NCBI GenBank assembly: GCA_017994815.1
Contig: JAGOJY010000015.1
Coordinates: 1 to 59,372 of the forward strand
Length of the DNA: 59,372 nt
DNA from: Acidobacteriota bacterium
GTDB taxonomy: Bacteria > Acidobacteriota > Polarisedimenticolia > J045
Reading direction: 5' to 3'
Under the pieces are notes generated by a model. It did no database searches and was not told where the DNA came from. It saw only the letters and a program-made list of their open reading frames with translations. The position numbers and the translations under genes were made by a program. Shown here piece by piece: positions 57,401-59,372 of the stretch. Position 1 is the stretch's first letter, and every line of letters begins with the position of its first letter.

Positions 57401-59372
57401 CAGCGCGCGACGCCCGCCGCGAATTCCGCGTCGCCGGGCGACGGCACGTCGTCCTCGGGGCGGCCGAGGTCGTTGACCCACGCCAGCATCGCCGCGCGCC
57501 GCTCGCGCGGCGGGATCGCCGCGAGCTCGTGCGGCAGGATCGGCCGACCGATCACGATGCGGTGCTTGCCGTAACCGGGCGGGAAGTCGTGGCGGCCGCC
57601 CTGGTCGTCGCGCGACAACCCGCCGCGCACGCGCAGCGGCACGATCGGCACGCCGGCGGCGAGGGCGACGTCGGCCCAGATCACGCTGGCCCGCGTCAGC
57701 GGCTCGCCCGCGACGCGCTCGCGCCGGCCCGCGGCGACAACCCGCAGGGAGTACGAGCCGTCGCGCAGCACCTTCTCGACATCGTGCGCCACGCGCACGA
57801 CGTCCTCCGGGATCGCCTCTTTCTGGTTGAAGAAGCGCGCCAGCTCGTCGAACAGCCCGGGCCGCAGGCTCGGGGCGCCGAAGAACACACCGAGGCGGTC
57901 GTCCAGCCCCGGGATGTTGTGCTCGCGCATCGCGATCGTCGTGATCGGTTTCCCGGCGACCGGCGAGAGCGCGAAGGTGACCAGGAACCCGTCGATGCCG
58001 GTCTGGTGGTTGGTCAGGTACAGCACCGGCCGGCCGATGTGCGGCGCCCACGCGGCGGGATCGAGCACCTCGATCTCGGCGAGGAACTGCCGGATGAACC
58101 CGTAGAGGACGCCCTCCCCGGGCCAGCCGGCCCAGCGCTCGCGCTCGCGCCAGTACGCGACGACGCGGTCGGTGTCGATCGACGGCTCGCCCGCCAGCTC
58201 GACGCGGCAGACCGCGCTCGACGTCGCGCACTTCAGCCGGCGCGCAGTCAACGGGTGGCGCGCGGTGGTGGCAACGAGCGTGCCATCGGGCGCGAAGCGC
58301 ACGCCGACGTCGCGCGGACGCTCCCCGGTCATGCCCGCGACCAGCTCCTTGGCCGCGATCCACGCCGCAAGCGTGTCGAGCCGGGTGACGTCCGCCCGCT
58401 CGACCGGCGGCGGCTCGTCCGCGGCACGGTAGTCGCGCTCGACGTCGCGCTCGTTCATCACGCGGGCCAGCGCCTGCAGCTCGAGGCGGACCTCGCGCGG
58501 CGTACGCTCGGCGCACAGGAACGTGTCCGGCGCGCCCACCGTGGCGACGGCGCCGGGCGCAGCGCGGCGCGCGATGTACCCGATCACGTGGCGCAGCGTC
58601 GGGAAATCGGCCAGCTTCAGCCCCTGCTCGCGCTCGAGGCCGAACTTCTCGCGCACCAGCGCCATCACCTGCGCCTGCTTGATCGTGTCGATCCCGAGAT
58701 CCGCCTCCAGGTCCAGGTCGAGATCGAGCAGTTCGCGCTCGTACCCGGTCTTCGCGGCGACGATCGCCAGAACCGCCTCCTGCACCTCGGAGGGTCCGGG
58801 CGCAGGCCCGGCAGCGGGCGTAGCCACGGCGCCGGGCGCAGGCCCGGCGACGGGCGCAGGCTTGGCAACGGGCGCAGGCCCGGCAACGGGCGAAGCCACG
58901 GCGCGGCGCGCGATGTACCCGATCACGTGGCGCAGCGTCGGGAAATCCGCCAGCTTCAGCCCCTGCTCGCGCTCGAGGCCGAACTTCTCGCGCACCAGCG
59001 CCATCACCTGCGCCTGCTTGATCGTGTCGATCCCGAGGTCCGCCTCCAGGTCCAGGTCGAGGTCCAGCAGTTCGCGCTCGTACCCGGTCTTCGCGGCGAC
59101 GATCGCGACGACTGCCTCCTGCACCTCGGCAACCCCGGCCGCGGGCGTAGCCACGGCGCCGGGCGAAGGCCCGGCGACGGGCGCATCCCCGGCCCCGGCG
59201 CGGCGCGCGATGTACCCGATCACGTGGCGCAGCGTCGGGAAATCGGCCAGCTTCAGCCCCTGCTCGCGCTCGAGGCCGAACTTCTCGCGCACCAGCGCCA
59301 TCACCTGCGCCTGCTTGATCGTGTCGATCCCGAGGTCCGCCTCCAGGTCCAGGTCGAGGTCCAGCAGTTCGC
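54478..59372 (-). CDS. Type I fatty acid/polyketide megasynthase: carrier repeats, PlsC-like, KR pair, DH (5' part outside window)
   Basis: 1,630 residues are visible and the N terminus lies beyond the right edge. In order: three carrier-type domains with Ala/Pro linkers, each reading LDLEADLGIDTIKQAQ; and a PlsC-like domain (57450-58100) with LTNHQTGIDGF (NHx4D kept) but VVAAGRRER in place of FPEGTRS. Next come an inactive-looking KR-type Rossmann half (56400-57000) and a full ketoreductase (VGGARGIGSAIAKEL, VFSSVAGRFGN, CDYAAANDLL). Last is a hot-dog dehydratase (HVIGGVPLLPG; the usual D-x3-Q reads EAAFQ). The layout recalls PfaA of polyunsaturated fatty acid synthases, so KS and AT domains are expected off-window. 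FabI and the phosphopantetheinyl transferase follow. Confidence 0.88.
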   Translation of the reverse strand, partial: ELLDLDLDLEADLGIDTIKQAQVMALVREKFGLEREQGLKLADFPTLRHVIGYIARRAGAGDAPVAGPSPGAVATPAAGVAEVQEAVVAIVAAKTGYERELLDLDLDLEADLGIDTIKQAQVMALVREKFGLEREQGLKLADFPTLRHVIGYIARRAVASPVAGPAPVAKPAPVAGPAPGAVATPAAGPAPGPSEVQEAVLAIVAAKTGYERELLDLDLDLEADLGIDTIKQAQVMALVREKFGLEREQGLKLADFPTLRHVIGYIARRAAPGAVATVGAPDTFLCAERTPREVRLELQALARVMNERDVERDYRAADEPPPVERADVTRLDTLAAWIAAKELVAGMTGERPRDVGVRFAPDGTLVATTARHPLTARRLKCATSSAVCRVELAGEPSIDTDRVVAYWRERERWAGWPGEGVLYGFIRQFLAEIEVLDPAAWAPHIGRPVLYLTNHQTGIDGFLVTFALSPVAGKPITTIAMREHNIPGLDDRLGVFFGAPSLRPGLFDELARFFNQKEAIPEDVVRVAHDVEKVLRDGSYSLRVVAAGRRERVAGEPLTRASVIWADVALAAGVPIVPLRVRGGLSRDDQGGRHDFPPGYGKHRIVIGRPILPHELAAIPPRERRAAMLAWVNDLGRPEDDVPSPGDAEFAAGVARWREYSGVDEIPAVMFRCLAGFYPPALELRGGAHAFHSTTSALVAAGELGCELRKSVAVVVPDGPDIGWTKLMFGGLYGKGGIKIFSAAEAVPPADVVVSVGEAVATAGPPAHGISRMVVEAVATSLQPAAAPTAIRRGWSVLVTDDGAGVAAALAALLRARGVRVLVLKDRADDEGTLRCELDDAERVNVAAADIRREIGPVRALIHLPRLAPAAPFDELDEAAWRRALAHDVKGLFLLVKEFRDDLLSFEGRGAVLAAATWMGGTFGLPVAGAAESAAILRRPGDGGVAGLVKTLGQELPGLVVKAIDLEPPADAGAAERIAARILEEIESGDRRVEVGYREGRRFAPRVTPRAPAAASELVLDSSKVIAIVGGARGIGSAIAKELARRHRPTLVLLGTVALPGNIEQLAALDEDGLRALRRELAREIEAGGARATPVAVQSRFERIRGAVEAYRNLRELSALGAQVSYHVCDVRDAEATRGVFAEILRRHRTIDGLVFGAGIIEDKLLQDKKPESFDRVFGVKAEGVFNVLRALAGVDLEFLAVFSSVAGRFGNRGQCDYAAANDLLSKVVLAARAGRPRTRCFAIDWTVWGGVGLAARSGVAEVMRESGFEVLPAATGAAMFCDEVVRGGDAPEIVIAGGVGPIDRDGIVARAPQAEPEPASAVPGPPAAAPDRLRHPVIEEVLEYRPGVSLLAQRTVDPARDPWILDHVIGGVPLLPGVVAVELMAEAAGLLYPDWHFAGVRDLRFHLAVKILKDRPVALRVRARSLDAPGGHQRAVAVRVESDFTSEAGVVLVRDRLHYEGLVLLAPRPPDPLRALPRPAPAGAGEVTSGAAIYGAGAMLPHGPRFRVLSELRMFEGTGAVGIVAPLDEAVALAIPAGGALATAPLAREAAFQTAGLWEAFQRGRFGVPHGCRSLEHFGRPPAGVGLVAAATPVRGPSGEIEHRIELVGEDGLVYDRMDSFTTVQIDSL
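58560..59372 (-). repeat. Three tandem near-identical carrier-type domains
   Basis: Units centred on the threonine codons at 59320-59322, 59023-59025 and 58684-58686 are almost identical in DNA over about 200 bp each, from the AKTGYERELLDLDLDLE region to HVIGYIARR. They are separated by variable Ala/Pro/Gly-rich linkers, giving periods of 297 and 339 bp. More copies may lie beyond the edge. Confidence 0.92.

Overview
The window is very GC-rich DNA (roughly 70 percent by eye) from a bacterium with an outer membrane: it encodes LolA, a TonB-dependent receptor, MltD, lipoproteins and periplasmic c-type cytochromes. The mix (MopE-type metal-binding repeat protein, a type I fatty acid/polyketide megasynthase with repeated carrier domains, partner-switching phosphatases, sulfatase-TPR lipoprotein, gingipain-type protease, many GTG starts) resembles high-GC Myxococcota or Acidobacteriota-like lineages. 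No rRNA is present, so the phylum is an inference only.

Layout. 1-4810: a large exported beta-helix/MopE-repeat protein running off the left edge. 5196-11334: an apparent operon lolA, small secreted protein, polyprenyl synthetase, smc. 11384-15920: a secreted TPR-like protein, a small membrane protein and mutS. 15939-17882: a partner-switching pair (anti-sigma kinase and STAS antagonist) followed by an alpha/beta hydrolase that has no in-frame stop. 18035-23122: a MauE-type membrane protein with a thioredoxin-fold partner, arylamine N-acetyltransferase, a cytochrome c and comM. 23123-26446: an accessory patch with a partial duplication of a Crp/Fnr gene, a frameshifted Rhs tail with a small membrane gene, the intact Crp/Fnr regulator diverging from a ferredoxin across a perfect TTGAC-N4-GTCAA palindrome, and wrecks of a vapC and a nucleotidyltransferase cassette. 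26447-32645: mltD, recA and an RsbU-type phosphatase. 32701-39338: DUF4142 protein, ECF sigma/anti-sigma pair, di-iron MBL-fold protein, ADP-ribosylglycohydrolase, tRNA-Phe, cinA-like gene and an intact vapBC. 39437-50429: TonB receptor plus a sugar dehydrogenase/thioredoxin fusion, sulfatase-fold TPR lipoprotein, gingipain-like protease and a cytochrome/beta-barrel pair. 50491-59372: a lipid or polyketide locus on the minus strand (megasynthase, FabI-type enoyl reductase, phosphopantetheinyl transferase, radical SAM protein, membrane protein).

The most unusual system is the right-hand megasynthase. It carries at least three nearly identical carrier-type domains in which threonine sits where the phosphopantetheine serine is expected, followed by an embedded PlsC-like acyltransferase domain, a KR-like pair and a dehydratase. 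A stand-alone enoyl reductase and a phosphopantetheinyl transferase lie directly downstream. Together they contain the steps for building and fully reducing an acyl chain and possibly for moving it to an acceptor.
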